Shown: positions 8,672 to 18,189 of the stretch, piece by piece
How positions within the stretch are numbered: the first letter of the stretch is position 1
How the letters are laid out: every line of letters starts with the position of its first letter
Notes under the pieces: generated by a model
What the model was told of the DNA's origin: nothing
Seen by the model: the letters and a program-made list of their open reading frames with translations, nothing else
Database searches by the model: none
Assembly (NCBI GenBank): GCA_024686085.1
Contig: JAIBDT010000023.1
Coordinates: 1 to 37,020 of the forward strand
Direction of reading: 5' to 3'
DNA: 37,020 nt
From: Loktanella sp.
GTDB taxonomy: Bacteria > Pseudomonadota > Alphaproteobacteria > Rhodobacterales > Rhodobacteraceae
Program-made: the position numbers and the translations under genes

Positions 8672-8798
8672 CAGGTTGGGCTTTGATTCATTGAAGCACC
8701 TTGTCTTTCGCTGGATTGGGGGAATTCAATAGTCCTGTGCCCTTGTCTCTACCCGTCGCAAAAGGCACTCTGCGCAGGACTTAAAAAGGGTGCGTCAG

Positions 8799-10202
8799 AT
8801 GATTCCAGTGCAGGGTTACGATGGTAAAACAGTGGCCGTTTTGGGCCTTGGTCGTTCGGGGCGTGCTGCGGCTTTGGCTTTGTCTGAAGGTGGCGCAAGT
8901 CCTGTTGTTTGGGACGACGGCCAAGCTGCTCGTGACGCGGCAGAGGCGGATGGGTTTACCCTGCGCGATCTGACCCAGCCTGACGCTTTTGCCGGCGTAG
9001 ATCGTCTGATCGTTTCCCCTGGCATCCCGCACCTCTATCCTAATCCGAACCCTGTGATTGCGCTTGCTTGGGCCGCGGGTGTGCCGGTTGATAACGATAT
9101 CGGCTTGTTCTTTCAGTCCTATGCGACTGATGAATGGTCGGGCTTTAATACGATCCCTAAGGTCATCGCGGTCACTGGATCAAATGGGAAATCCACGACT
9201 TCGGCCTTGATCCACCACATCTGCGAGGCCAATGGGCGCGCGTCCCAACTTGCGGGCAACATCGGGCGCGGGGTCTTGGATATCGACCCTGCACATGACG
9301 GTGAAGTCGTGGTGCTAGAGCTTTCATCCTATCAGACAGACCTTGCCCGTAGTTTGACGCCTGACGTGGCTGTGCTGACCAATATCTCGCCTGATCATTT
9401 GGATCGTCATGCCGGTTTGGGCGGGTATTTTGCGGCCAAGCGCCGCCTGTTTGCCGAAGGTGGACCAGATCGCGCCGTGATCGGGGTTGATGAGATTGAG
9501 GGGCAGTTTTTGGCCAATCAATTGTCCGAAGGCGCTGCGGATGACCGCGTGATCCGCATTTCTTCGGGGCAGAAACTGGAAACAGTGGGCTGGACCGTTT
9601 TTGCGCGTAAGGGTTTCCTGAGCGAATACCGCAAGGGTCGCCAAGTCGCCTCGATTGATCTGCGCAGTATCCAAGGTTTGCCCGGTGCGCATAATCATCA
9701 GAACGCATGTGCCGCTTATGCAGCCTGTCGCACCTTGGGCTTTAGTCCCAAGGGGATCGAGGCCGCAATGCAATCGTTTGGTGGCCTGCCGCATCGGTCT
9801 CAGGTTGTGGGCGAAAAGGATGGGGTGCGCTTTGTGAATGACAGCAAGGCCACGAATGTAGATAGCGCGGCTAAAGCCCTGCAGGCGTTTGCTCGGGTCC
9901 GCTGGATTTGTGGTGGTTTGCAAAAAGAAGGCGGATTGACTGGGGTGCTGCCCCATGTCGGTCATGTCGCCAAGGCCTACGTGATTGGTCGCGAAGCCGA
10001 AGATTTTGCCCGCCAGTTGATTGGGGTTGAGGCGGTTGTTTGCACCACGATGGAGGCTGCTGTCGCTGCTGCCGCGAAAGACGCCCAAAGCGGTGAGGTC
10101 GTGCTGCTGGCCCCTGCCTGTGCAAGTTTTGATCAATACGATAACTTTGAGCAGCGCGGGGATGATTTCATGGCCCAAGTGCGCGCTGTTATTGGGGCAT
10201 AA
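8799..10202 (+). CDS. murD: UDP-MurNAc-L-alanine:D-glutamate ligase MurD
   Basis: MurD adds D-glutamate to UDP-MurNAc-L-Ala. The N-terminal Rossmann-like part contains [10 protein letters not shown]; the ATP loop GSNGKST is at residues 127-133 (K131); [10 protein letters not shown] and [10 protein letters not shown] follow; the C-terminal domain has FVNDSKATN, the classic MurD motif, and a [14 protein letters not shown] tail. It has 467 residues. ATG 8799 is preferred over the in-frame GTG at 8790, because the SD AAAAAGGG (8783-8790) is correctly spaced for the ATG and would overlap the GTG. It is the last gene of the first plus-strand block. Confidence 0.97.
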   Translation: MIPVQGYDGKTVAVLGLGRSGRAAALALSEGGASPVVWDDGQAARDAAEADGFTLRDLTQPDAFAGVDRLIVSPGIPHLYPNPNPVIALAWAAGVPVDNDIGLFFQSYATDEWSGFNTIPKVIAVTGSNGKSTTSALIHHICEANGRASQLAGNIGRGVLDIDPAHDGEVVVLELSSYQTDLARSLTPDVAVLTNISPDHLDRHAGLGGYFAAKRRLFAEGGPDRAVIGVDEIEGQFLANQLSEGAADDRVIRISSGQKLETVGWTVFARKGFLSEYRKGRQVASIDLRSIQGLPGAHNHQNACAAYAACRTLGFSPKGIEAAMQSFGGLPHRSQVVGEKDGVRFVNDSKATNVDSAAKALQAFARVRWICGGLQKEGGLTGVLPHVGHVAKAYVIGREAEDFARQLIGVEAVVCTTMEAAVAAAAKDAQSGEVVLLAPACASFDQYDNFEQRGDDFMAQVRAVIGA

Positions 10203-10229
10203 GGATTGTCCTAGACGTGTCTTGAAGGG

Positions 10230-10414
10230 TTAGAGTGCCGGTTGATCGCCGCGCATAACAAGGCTGATCTGTTTGCTGCGATATTTCGGGGCATATAGTT
10301 GCATCTGAAAGGTATCTTTTTGCGTTTGCGACCCGATCCATCGTGGACTTGACGGGAAAGCCAGAGTGCGTCGGACAGTGTGTGGCTGCGTGTAGAGACT
10401 GTTGCTGCAGCAGT
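10230..10414 (-). pseudogene. Possible degraded coding remnant downstream of the FAD oxidoreductase
   Basis: On the minus strand an open frame continues from inside the neighbouring gene, in a different frame, to a TAA at 10230-10232. Its last residues include FQMQLYAPKYRSKQISLVM. It has no start codon of its own with a ribosome binding site and I recognise no family. It could be the tail of a lost gene or chance. The plus strand of the same 212-base gap shows nothing convincing. Confidence 0.2.
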
Positions 10415-11590
10415 CTAGAAATGCGCTTTTATCGCTTGCCCTGCGGCCCATCCGGATGACCATGCCCATTGAAAGTTATATCCGCCCAACCAGCCTGTTA
10501 CATCGACGCATTCTCCGATGAAATAAAGGTTCGGCATCGTTTTCGCGGCCATCGTTTTGCTGTCGAGGTCTGCCGTGTCGACGCCACCAAGGGTCACTTC
10601 GGCGGTTCGGTATCCTTCGGACCCAGAGGGGGTCTGCACCCAGTTCTGCAACGCTTCACAAAGCGTTTGTAGTTTCGCGTCCGATTGGTCCGCGAGGTTT
10701 CCGCTCATGTCGATTTGATCGGCAAGGTAGGTCACCAGTTTTGACGGCAGGTGCTGCCCAATGACCGTGGTCAAGGCCTTGCGTCCGTCCGTTTGGCGCG
10801 CAGTCTTGAGATGGCCGAAAAGGTCAGTTTGCGGGATCAGGTTTGTCGTGATCGGATCCCCTTCTGCCCAATAGCTGGAGGCTTGCAAGATCGCGGGGCC
10901 GGATAGGCCGCGGTGCGTGAAAAGCATGGCTTCATCAAAACTTGTGCTATTTGCTGTGACCCGCGCGGGCAGGGCGGTGCCCGCTAGCGGTTTGAACCGT
11001 TCGTCGGTGAACGTGAGTGGCACAAGCGCGGGGCGTGTTTCGATTATCTCCAGCCCGAATTGTGTGGCAATTTGATAAGATAGGCCAGTTGCCCCCATTT
11101 TTGGAATTGATTTTCCGCCTGAGGCCATCACCAGATTTGTCGCTGTGATTTGACGAGTGGTGCCGTCACGGCTCAAGGGCACGTGGAAATGCGTGCCGTC
11201 ATGGCTTATGCCGCCAACATCGGTTTGCAGCCAAAGCTGCGCGCCTTTCATCTCGGTGCGCAGCATGGCGATGATGTCTTTTGCTGTGTCGTCGCAGAAC
11301 AGCTGTCCCAGCGTTTTTTCATGGTATGCAATACCGTAGGATGCGACGAGGCCAATGAAGTCCCATTGCGTATATCGCTTGAGCGCGGATTTCGCGAAAT
11401 GCGGGTTCTGGCTAATGAAATTTGCAGCCGTGGTGTGCATGTTCGTAAAATTACAGCGTCCGCCGCCAGAAATGCGGATTTTCTCCCCAGCCGCTTTGGC
11501 GTGATCGACGATAAGGACGTCCGCGCCCGCGTGGGCTGCGCACATCATGCCTGCGGCCCCTGCGCCGATGATAAGTGTTTTGACTTGCAT
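10415..11590 (-). CDS. BaiN/HI0933-type FAD-dependent oxidoreductase
   Basis: A 391-residue flavoprotein of the HI0933/YhiN (BaiN-like) family. The N-terminus has the dinucleotide-binding GxGxxG (G9-A-G11-A-A-G14), the family signature SGGGRCNFTN at 41-50, and the C-terminal FAD-contact block GECVDVTGWLGGYNFQWAWSSG-type motif. The physiological substrate of most members is unknown; the best-studied relative acts on bile acid intermediates, which does not predict the role here. It is encoded opposite to the dcw genes and splits the cluster between murD and ftsW. Its start (CAT at 11588-11590) faces ftsW across a 194-base region. Confidence 0.88.
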   Translation of the reverse strand: MQVKTLIIGAGAAGMMCAAHAGADVLIVDHAKAAGEKIRISGGGRCNFTNMHTTAANFISQNPHFAKSALKRYTQWDFIGLVASYGIAYHEKTLGQLFCDDTAKDIIAMLRTEMKGAQLWLQTDVGGISHDGTHFHVPLSRDGTTRQITATNLVMASGGKSIPKMGATGLSYQIATQFGLEIIETRPALVPLTFTDERFKPLAGTALPARVTANSTSFDEAMLFTHRGLSGPAILQASSYWAEGDPITTNLIPQTDLFGHLKTARQTDGRKALTTVIGQHLPSKLVTYLADQIDMSGNLADQSDAKLQTLCEALQNWVQTPSGSEGYRTAEVTLGGVDTADLDSKTMAAKTMPNLYFIGECVDVTGWLGGYNFQWAWSSGWAAGQAIKAHF

Positions 11591-11784
11591 GGTCCTGAGG
11601 TGCCGCGAAAACGCGGCGTGTGCAAGGGGGCAGGTTGTCTTGTCGTAACATCAGGTTTTCACAAACCAAAGAGGCGGACAGGCGCGCATACACAATTTGC
11701 AGTAGAAATAGGGTAACAAACCCGCTATTGCTGGTGTCAGACCCGAAAAATCGGGCGAATAGAGGCAGTATTGGCGGTGATCCC
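11591..11784. promoter_or_regulatory. Divergent intergenic region between FAD oxidoreductase and ftsW
   Basis: This 194-base gap must hold the promoter of the minus-strand gene and probably one for the ftsW block, since the cluster is interrupted here. Two small hairpins are visible: GCCGCG-AAAA-CGCGGC (11602-11617), in the leader of the minus-strand gene, and CCCGA-AAAA-TCGGG (11742-11755), 29 bases before the ftsW ATG. No -35/-10 pair is good enough to name. Confidence 0.4.
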
Positions 11785-12951
11785 ATGACGGAAATGGTCT
11801 ATGGTACGGTTCCAGTGTATTCTGGTGATCCAGTTCTTCCACGGTGGTGGCGAACGATTGATAAATGGACAATGTCCTGCATTCTTTTGCTTTTCGGGAT
11901 CGGTTTGCTGCTGGGCTTGGCATCGTCGCCGCCTTTGGCAAGCAAGAACGGGCTAGAGCCGTTCCACTATGTGTCCAGACAAGCGTTCTTTGGCGGTGTC
12001 GCGATGATGGTCATGTTGGCCATGTCGATGATGACTCCGCAAATGGTCCGCCGCGTGGCGGTCGTTGGCTTTTTAGTGTCCTTTATCGCATTGATGGGCT
12101 TACCACTTTTTGGCACTGACTTTGGAAAAGGCGCCGTGCGCTGGTATTCTTTAGGATTTGCGTCTTTTCAACCGTCAGAGTTTCTGAAGCCCGGGTTCGT
12201 TGTTATGGCTGCGTGGTTGATGGCTGCTGGCCTAGAGATTGGCGGCCCTCCGGGGCGTATGTATTCGTTTGTTTTGACCGTTTCGATTTGCCTGATGCTG
12301 GCTTTACAGCCGGATTTCGGCCAAGCCTGTCTTGTCTTGTTCTCGTGGGGCGTGATGTACTTTGTTGCGGGTGCACCGATGATGATCTTGCTTGTGCTTG
12401 CCGCGTTGGTCGTTCTTGCGGGATCATTTGCCTACGCGAACTCTGAGCACTTCGCCCGCCGAATTGACGGATTTTTGTCCCCCGATGTCGATCCAACAAC
12501 GCAGCTAGGTTATGCTACAAATGCAATCCGCGAGGGTGGTTTCTTTGGCGTGGGCGTCGGGGAAGGCCAAGTAAAGTGGTCGTTGCCAGACGCGCATACT
12601 GATTTCATCATCGCCGTGGCTGCCGAGGAATACGGTTTGATCTGCGTGATCGCGATTATCGCGCTGTATAGCATTGTCGTTGTTCGCTCGCTTATGCGTT
12701 TGATGAAAGAGCGCGATCCGTTTATCAGGCTTGCGGGCACTGGATTGGCTTGCGCTTTTGGTGTCCAGGCGATGATCAACATGGGTGTTGCGGTGCGGTT
12801 GCTGCCTGCAAAGGGCATGACGCTGCCTTTCGTATCTTATGGCGGATCGTCGTTGATTGCAGGTGGCATTGCGATGGGCATGCTTCTGGCCTTTACGCGC
12901 AGCCGCCCACAGGGCGAGATTGGTGATATTTTGATGCGGAGAACGCGGTGA
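11785..12951 (+). CDS. ftsW: Septal peptidoglycan glycosyltransferase FtsW
   Basis: FtsW is the SEDS-family polymerase that builds septal glycan from lipid II together with FtsI. From ATG 11785 the protein has 388 residues and starts [16 protein letters not shown], followed by [10 protein letters not shown]. About ten membrane segments are visible. Family motifs include [20 protein letters not shown] and, near the C-terminus, [13 protein letters not shown] longer reading to 11620 would add 55 polar residues with no family resemblance and is rejected. The stop overlaps the murG GTG (GTGA). Confidence 0.95.
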   Translation: MTEMVYGTVPVYSGDPVLPRWWRTIDKWTMSCILLLFGIGLLLGLASSPPLASKNGLEPFHYVSRQAFFGGVAMMVMLAMSMMTPQMVRRVAVVGFLVSFIALMGLPLFGTDFGKGAVRWYSLGFASFQPSEFLKPGFVVMAAWLMAAGLEIGGPPGRMYSFVLTVSICLMLALQPDFGQACLVLFSWGVMYFVAGAPMMILLVLAALVVLAGSFAYANSEHFARRIDGFLSPDVDPTTQLGYATNAIREGGFFGVGVGEGQVKWSLPDAHTDFIIAVAAEEYGLICVIAIIALYSIVVVRSLMRLMKERDPFIRLAGTGLACAFGVQAMINMGVAVRLLPAKGMTLPFVSYGGSSLIAGGIAMGMLLAFTRSRPQGEIGDILMRRTR

Positions 12952-14030
12952 GCAAGTTACTGGTAATCGCAGCAGGCGGCACGGGCGGGCATATGTTCCC
13001 AGCCCAAGCGCTGGCCGAGGCGATGTTGGCGAAGGGATGGCGCGTAAAGCTATCCACCGATAATCGCGGAGCGCGCTATGCGGGCGGGTTCCCTGACGCG
13101 GTCGAAATCGTGCAGGTGAAATCTGCGACGTTTGCCCGTGGTGGGGTTCTGTCCAAGTTTGCTGTTCCATTCCGCATTCTTGCAGGGATCGGTGGTGCCA
13201 AGTGGCGCATGTTCCGTGATCGTCCTGATGCTGTTGTGGGCTTTGGTGGCTACCCAGCTATTCCAGCGATGACTGCTGCTTGGGTATTGCGGATCCCGCG
13301 CATGATCCACGAACAAAACGGTGTTTTGGGTCGCGTCAATAAAGTGTTTGCCAAGCGCGTCTCCAAAGTCGCCTGCGGGACGTGGCCGACCACTTTGCCT
13401 GATGGCGTTGATGGCGTCGACGTTGGGAACCCTGTTCGCGCCGCAGTACTGGAGCGCGCAGGCGCGGGCTATATCCCGCCCGGTGATTATCCGATGTCAA
13501 TTTTAGTCATGGGCGGTTCGCAAGGTGCCCGCATTTTGTCCGACATTGTCCCCCCTGCAATTGACGCTTTGCCTGAACATATCCGTCGCAATGTCCGTGT
13601 CGCGCATCAAGCCCGTGACGAGGATATGTTGCGCGTTGCAACCTTCTATGCCGACAATAGCATTGATGCCGATGTGCAACCGTTTTTCACAGACGTTCCG
13701 AACCGCATGTCGGAGGCTCAGTTGGTGATTACACGCTCGGGTGCGTCGACAATCGCAGATTTGACCGTCATTGGACGCCCTGCAATATTGGTGCCCTTTG
13801 CAGCCGCGACCGGCGATCACCAGACCGCCAATGCGCGTCAGATGGTCGATGCCGGTGCTGCGATTTTGATGCCTGAAAGCGAATTTGAAGTTTCGGCCCT
13901 GACTGCTCAGATCGAACTGGTCTTGAGCAATGAGAAGGGCGCGTTGCAAATGTCTCAAGCTGCCCAAGCCTGCGGCAAGCCTGATGCCACGACCCGTTTG
14001 GTCGCATTGGTCGAAGACCTGGCCCAATAA
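12948..14030 (+). CDS. murG: UDP-GlcNAc:lipid I N-acetylglucosaminyltransferase MurG
   Basis: MurG is the peripheral membrane GT-B glycosyltransferase that converts lipid I to lipid II. The N-terminal glycine-rich loop [12 protein letters not shown] and the central [23 protein letters not shown] and [12 protein letters not shown] motifs are typical, as is [12 protein letters not shown] followed by [14 protein letters not shown] in the UDP-GlcNAc-binding domain. It has 360 residues. The start is GTG at 12948, overlapping the ftsW TGA by four bases, which couples the two. murC follows after 23 bases. Confidence 0.97.
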   Translation: MSKLLVIAAGGTGGHMFPAQALAEAMLAKGWRVKLSTDNRGARYAGGFPDAVEIVQVKSATFARGGVLSKFAVPFRILAGIGGAKWRMFRDRPDAVVGFGGYPAIPAMTAAWVLRIPRMIHEQNGVLGRVNKVFAKRVSKVACGTWPTTLPDGVDGVDVGNPVRAAVLERAGAGYIPPGDYPMSILVMGGSQGARILSDIVPPAIDALPEHIRRNVRVAHQARDEDMLRVATFYADNSIDADVQPFFTDVPNRMSEAQLVITRSGASTIADLTVIGRPAILVPFAAATGDHQTANARQMVDAGAAILMPESEFEVSALTAQIELVLSNEKGALQMSQAAQACGKPDATTRLVALVEDLAQ

Positions 14031-14053
14031 CATTACAGTGAAAGAACGTCCCG

Positions 14054-15454
14054 ATGAACGCGAGTGCTACCAAACTACCCCTTGATGTTGGCCCGATCCA
14101 CTTTGTCGGCATTGGCGGCATTGGCATGTCAGGTATTGCCGAAGTCTTGTTGAACCACGGCTATACGGTACAGGGGTCTGACTTGAAGGCCACGCCGATC
14201 ACCGAGCGTTTAAAAACGCTGGGGGCCACTATTTTTGAAGGCCAGAAAGCTGAAAATCTGGAACTTGCCGAAGTTGTTGTGATCTCATCTGCGATCAAAT
14301 CGGGAAACCCTGAACTGGACGAAGCCCGCTTGCGCGGCTTGCCCGTCGTGCGCCGCGCGGAGATGCTGGCTGAACTGATGCGTCTGAAATCGAACGTGGC
14401 GGTCGCCGGCACCCACGGTAAGACAACCACGACCACAATGGTCTCTGCGTTGCTTGATGAGGGCGGCCTTGATCCAACGGTGATCAATGGCGGCATTATT
14501 CACGCTTACGGATCGAACGCCCGCATGGGGCAGGGCGAATGGATGGTGGTCGAAGCTGACGAAAGCGATGGCACATTCAACCGCTTGCCCGCGACAATCG
14601 CGATTGTGACCAACATTGACCCGGAGCATATGGAGCATTGGCACACTATCGAAAATCTACGTCAGGGGTTTTATGAATTTGTGTCGGGCATTCCGTTTTA
14701 CGGTCTTGCTGTGTGCTGCACGGATAACGCCGAAGTTCAGGCACTTGTCGGACGTCTGACGGACCGCCGTGTTGTGACTTACGGCTTTAACGCGCAGGCA
14801 GATGTCCGCGCGATTAACCTGACATATAAGGCTGGTGTTGCGCATTTTGATGTGGCTTTGCAGGCTGAAGGTCTTGTCATTGAGGGCTGTGAGTTGCCGA
14901 TGCCGGGCGATCACAATGTCTCAAACGCGTTATCGGCTGTGGCCGTTGCCCGTCATTTGGGCATGAAGAAAGACGAAATTCGTGCGGCCCTTAAGGCCTT
15001 TGGCGGCGTAAATCGTCGCTTTACGAAGGTTGGTGTCGTGAACGACGTCACGATCATTGATGATTACGGCCACCACCCTGTCGAAATTACTGCGGTCTTG
15101 AAGGCCGCACGTCAGGCAACGGAAGGCCGCGTCATCGCGGTGCATCAGCCGCACCGCTATAGTCGTTTGCACCACCATTTTGACGAATTCTGTGCCTGCT
15201 TTAACGATGCTGATGTTGTGGGCATTACCGATGTCTACGCCGCTGGTGAGCAGCCGATTGAAGGCGCATCACGCGATGATTTGGTCGCGGGTCTTATTCG
15301 CCACGGCCACCGTCATGCACGTGCTGTTGCCTCAGAGGATGATCTCGAACGCTTGGTGCGTGAACAGGCCAAGCCGGGAGACATGGTTGTTTGTTTGGGC
15401 GCGGGCACGATCAGCGCGTGGGCGAACGGGCTGCCGGCGCGTTTGGAAAAGTGA
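14054..15454 (+). CDS. murC: UDP-N-acetylmuramate:L-alanine ligase MurC
   Basis: MurC adds L-alanine, the first stem-peptide residue, to UDP-MurNAc. The N-terminal domain starts [18 protein letters not shown], the ATP loop GTHGKTT is at residues 119-125 (K123), [10 protein letters not shown] follows, and the C-terminal domain has [11 protein letters not shown] and the HQPHRYSR motif specific to MurC. The protein is 466 residues, normal for the family. The stop overlaps the GTG of the next small gene (GTGA). Confidence 0.98.
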   Translation: MNASATKLPLDVGPIHFVGIGGIGMSGIAEVLLNHGYTVQGSDLKATPITERLKTLGATIFEGQKAENLELAEVVVISSAIKSGNPELDEARLRGLPVVRRAEMLAELMRLKSNVAVAGTHGKTTTTTMVSALLDEGGLDPTVINGGIIHAYGSNARMGQGEWMVVEADESDGTFNRLPATIAIVTNIDPEHMEHWHTIENLRQGFYEFVSGIPFYGLAVCCTDNAEVQALVGRLTDRRVVTYGFNAQADVRAINLTYKAGVAHFDVALQAEGLVIEGCELPMPGDHNVSNALSAVAVARHLGMKKDEIRAALKAFGGVNRRFTKVGVVNDVTIIDDYGHHPVEITAVLKAARQATEGRVIAVHQPHRYSRLHHHFDEFCACFNDADVVGITDVYAAGEQPIEGASRDDLVAGLIRHGHRHARAVASEDDLERLVREQAKPGDMVVCLGAGTISAWANGLPARLEK

Positions 15455-15705
15455 GCTATTCTCTCATCATAGCCGCCCTTTGGGCCTTGCTTGCGACGTT
15501 CACTGCGTTCTTGCCGATGCGCCGCCAATATGTGCCAGGTGTCACGCTGCTGATCGCGGCACCCGTGCTGATTATCTGGGTCGGCTATGATTTTGGGTGG
15601 TTCTACGGCGTGTTAGCCTTTGCAGGCTTTGCATCAATGTTCCGCAACCCGTTGCGCTATATCTATGCGCGCTTGAAGGGCGAAAATCCGGAGATACCCC
15701 GCTGA
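15451..15705 (+). CDS. DUF2484-type small membrane protein, copy 1
   Basis: An 84-residue hydrophobic protein with about three membrane segments ([48 protein letters not shown]) and a basic C-terminal end. It resembles the DUF2484 family, which is found in Rhodobacteraceae next to murC/murB; function unknown. The GTG start overlaps the murC stop, and its own stop overlaps the next ATG (TGATG), so three genes are likely translated in a chain. It is clearly related to the following gene. Confidence 0.75.
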   Translation: MSYSLIIAALWALLATFTAFLPMRRQYVPGVTLLIAAPVLIIWVGYDFGWFYGVLAFAGFASMFRNPLRYIYARLKGENPEIPR

Positions 15706-15953
15706 TGGCCCCGTCTTTGATCTTTGCCGCACTTTGGTTGTTGGCTGCCAACGTCATGGCAATGATCCCATCGCGTGATAATCACTGGCAGCGCGCCTAT
15801 TTGCTGATCGGTCTCGGTATCCCTTTGCTGGGCTGGCTGACCTATGAAAACGGGCCTTGGGTCGGTTTGATTGCGCTGGCAGCGGGCGGGTCTGTGTTGC
15901 GTTGGCCCGTGGTTTATCTCGTGCGCTGGCTACGCCGTATGATGTCGCGCTAA
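15705..15953 (+). CDS. DUF2484-type small membrane protein, copy 2
   Basis: An 82-residue paralogue of the preceding protein. Both start S-L-I-x-A-A-L-W-x-L-x-A, share a P-x-R turn after the first helix, a glycine/tryptophan-rich middle and a basic end with a Y-x-x-R pattern, so the pair looks like a tandem duplication. Three membrane helices are likely. The ATG overlaps the previous stop (TGATG) and the stop overlaps the next ATG (TAATG). Function unknown. Confidence 0.75.
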   Translation: MAPSLIFAALWLLAANVMAMIPSRDNHWQRAYLLIGLGIPLLGWLTYENGPWVGLIALAAGGSVLRWPVVYLVRWLRRMMSR

Positions 15954-16237
15954 TGGCGGACGTGGCGATCCTTGCGATTATGTTGGCTTTCGCATTGCTT
16001 GGCTTTTTCATGATGCACCGATTGGTTTTGGCGCAACGATCTGGCGCTGCGCTGACGTTTATCTCTGTGATATCTGCCGCACTCGCGTTTTTCGTCTTTG
16101 CAGGCACAACCCCTATCGGCATGGATCCGCTGCGTGCGATGGGGGCTGCTTTGGTTTGTTTGTTGCCCACACTTGTCGGTGCGGGGGCAGGTGCGTTATT
16201 GGGCTGGCTGATGTTGCGCCGCCGATTTAGGAAATAA
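15953..16237 (+). CDS. Small hypothetical membrane protein before murB
   Basis: A 94-residue protein with three strong hydrophobic segments ([58 protein letters not shown]) and a very basic tail LRRRFRK, which suggests an inside C-terminus. I do not recognise the family; it is not obviously a third copy of the two preceding proteins. It is linked to both neighbours by one-base overlaps (TAATG each side), so it is very likely a real gene in the murC-murB unit. Confidence 0.7.
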   Translation: MADVAILAIMLAFALLGFFMMHRLVLAQRSGAALTFISVISAALAFFVFAGTTPIGMDPLRAMGAALVCLLPTLVGAGAGALLGWLMLRRRFRK

Positions 16238-17178
16238 TGATGATTGAGACTATGCCAGACGTGCGCGGCACGTTGACCCCAAGTCGCCCCTTGGCTGATC
16301 TGACTTGGATGCGTGTCGGCGGCCCTGCGGATGTTCTATTTCAACCTGCTGATGTTGATGACCTTTCTCAGTTTTTAGCGACCTTAGATCCAAGCGTGCC
16401 TGTGTTCCCGATGGGTGTCGGCTCCAACCTGATTGTCCGTGATGGCGGCATTTCGGGCGTTGTGATCCGTCTTGGTCGTGGGTTTAACGGGATCGCTTTT
16501 GATGGAGATATCGTGACCGCAGGGGCTGCGGCATTGGATGCGCATGTCGCGCGCAAAGCTGCGATCGAAGGACTTGATTTAACCTTCCTGCGCACGATTC
16601 CGGGCACAATTGGTGGTGCTGTGCGGATGAACGCGGGCTGCTATGGCAGCTATACGGCCGATGTTTTGAAGTCGGTGACGGTTGTGATGCGCAACGGGAC
16701 GGTCGTAGACGTGCCCGCAGTTGACCTGCAGATGGCTTACCGGTCTTCTGTTCTTCCCGAAGGCGCGGTCATAGTTGGCGCGACCTTGCTGGCACCAAAG
16801 GCTGATCCTGTCGCCTTGGATGCGCGCATGGTTGATCAATTGGCCAAGCGTGACGAGACACAACCCACCAAGGACCGTACAGCAGGGTCAACGTTTCGAA
16901 ATCCCGCTGGTTTTTCCAGCACAGGACGTGCGGATGATGTGCATGATCTAAAAGCTTGGAAAGTCATTGATGACGCAGGAATGCGCGGCGCGACATTGGG
17001 CGGGGCCGTCATGAACGTCAAACATTCCAACTTTTTGACCAACGCGGGTGGTGCAACTGCCGCTGATCTTGAGGATTTGGGTGAGTTGGTTCGGAAAAAG
17101 GTTTACGATTCCAGTGAGATCACGTTAGAGTGGGAAATTATGAGGGTTGGAAACCGAACCGGTGAACGGCCCGCGTAA
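16237..17178 (+). CDS. murB: UDP-N-acetylenolpyruvoylglucosamine reductase MurB
   Basis: MurB reduces UDP-GlcNAc-enolpyruvate to UDP-MurNAc with FAD and NADPH. The FAD-binding PCMH-type domain shows [22 protein letters not shown] and [17 protein letters not shown]. The active-site serine lies in GSTFRNP, and [11 protein letters not shown] closes the C-terminal domain, whose glutamate is the conserved catalytic one. It has 313 residues. ATG 16237 shares a base with the previous stop; ATG codons at 16240 and 16252 are alternatives. It is followed by a 96-base gap rich in hairpins. Confidence 0.97.
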   Translation: MMIETMPDVRGTLTPSRPLADLTWMRVGGPADVLFQPADVDDLSQFLATLDPSVPVFPMGVGSNLIVRDGGISGVVIRLGRGFNGIAFDGDIVTAGAAALDAHVARKAAIEGLDLTFLRTIPGTIGGAVRMNAGCYGSYTADVLKSVTVVMRNGTVVDVPAVDLQMAYRSSVLPEGAVIVGATLLAPKADPVALDARMVDQLAKRDETQPTKDRTAGSTFRNPAGFSSTGRADDVHDLKAWKVIDDAGMRGATLGGAVMNVKHSNFLTNAGGATAADLEDLGELVRKKVYDSSEITLEWEIMRVGNRTGERPA

Positions 17179-17191
17179 TTCGAAAAATTTA

Positions 17192-17255
17192 CCCCGCAAA
17201 AGGGGATGGCCCCAAAGGCAGGGGCCAACGGCGAAAGACGGATCGCAAAGATCCG
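17192..17255. repeat. Three consecutive hairpins between murB and ddl
   Basis: Three stem-loops stand back to back in 64 bases: CCCC-GCAAAA-GGGG (17192-17205), TGGCCCC-AAAGGCA-GGGGCCA (17207-17227) and CGGATC-GCAAA-GATCCG (17239-17255). None is followed by a T-run, so they are not standard terminators. They lie just upstream of the ddl ribosome binding site (GGTGGTAGGG). They could stabilise or process the mRNA. The pairings are seen directly; the function is unknown. Confidence 0.6.
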
Positions 17256-17274
17256 CGATATAAGGTGGTAGGGT

Positions 17275-18189
17275 ATGTCGAGCAGGGCAAACCCGAAAGT
17301 TGTTGTTTTGATGGGTGGCCCATCAGCGGAACGTGAAGTTTCGTTGAGTTCAGGCACCGAGTGCGCGGCAGCTTTACGGGAATCTGGATGTGATGTGATC
17401 GAGGTCGATGCTGGCCCCGATCTTTGTGCGCGTTTAGAGCAGATCAAGCCTGATGTTGTGTTTAATGCCTTGCATGGTCGCTGGGGCGAAGACGGCTGCG
17501 TGCAAGGTTTGCTTGAATGGATGCGTGTGCCTTATACGCATTCGGGCGTGCTTTCGTCTGCGCTGGCATTGGATAAGCAGCGTACCAAAGCCGCTTTTGA
17601 GGGCGCGGGCTTGCCTGTTGTTCCTAGTATTATTGCGGATAAAGCCGACGTTTCTGCAGCGCACGTGATGCCCCCACCTTATGTTGTGAAGCCTAATAAC
17701 GAGGGCTCAAGCGTTGGCATCTATCTGGTGCATGATGACGCGAATGGTCCGCCACGGCTTGCCGATGATATGCCGCAGAGGGTGATGGTCGAAGCCTTTG
17801 CCCCCGGTCGTGAGATGACAACAACTGTGATGGGTGATCGCGCACTGGGTGTGACCGACATTATTGTTGATGGCTGGTACGACTATGACGCCAAGTATAA
17901 GGCGGGTGGATCACGGCACGTGATCCCTGCCAATATTCCTGCCGAAATCTTTGAAGCCTGTCAGGACTATGCCTTGCGCGCGCACCGCGTTTTGGGCTGC
18001 CGAGGTGTCAGTCGCACAGATTTTCGCTGGGACGAAAGCAAGGGGTTGGCAGGTTTGATCTTGCTTGAAACCAATACGCAGCCGGGCATGACCCCGACTT
18101 CATTGGCCCCAGAGCAAGCCGCGCATGCAGGGATTACATTCCCGCAGCTGTGTCGTTGGATGGTGGAGGATGCGTCATGCGACCGTTAA
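17275..18189 (+). CDS. ddl: D-alanine:D-alanine ligase
   Basis: Ddl makes the D-Ala-D-Ala dipeptide used by MurF. The ATP-grasp enzyme shows MGGPSAEREVSLSSG at the N-terminus, ALHGRWGEDGCVQGLLE with the first substrate contacts, the ATP-grasp loop KPNNEGSSVGI, and LLETNTQPGMTPTSL at the C-terminus with metal and substrate ligands. It has 304 residues, typical for the DdlB type found in dcw clusters. GGTGGTAGGG precedes the ATG. Its 3' end overlaps ftsQ by 13 bases. Confidence 0.97.
   Translation: MSSRANPKVVVLMGGPSAEREVSLSSGTECAAALRESGCDVIEVDAGPDLCARLEQIKPDVVFNALHGRWGEDGCVQGLLEWMRVPYTHSGVLSSALALDKQRTKAAFEGAGLPVVPSIIADKADVSAAHVMPPPYVVKPNNEGSSVGIYLVHDDANGPPRLADDMPQRVMVEAFAPGREMTTTVMGDRALGVTDIIVDGWYDYDAKYKAGGSRHVIPANIPAEIFEACQDYALRAHRVLGCRGVSRTDFRWDESKGLAGLILLETNTQPGMTPTSLAPEQAAHAGITFPQLCRWMVEDASCDR

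Noticed and set aside
9324-10178. 284-residue open frame antisense to murD
   Set aside because: It mirrors the codon structure of murD and shows no family motif or ribosome binding site.
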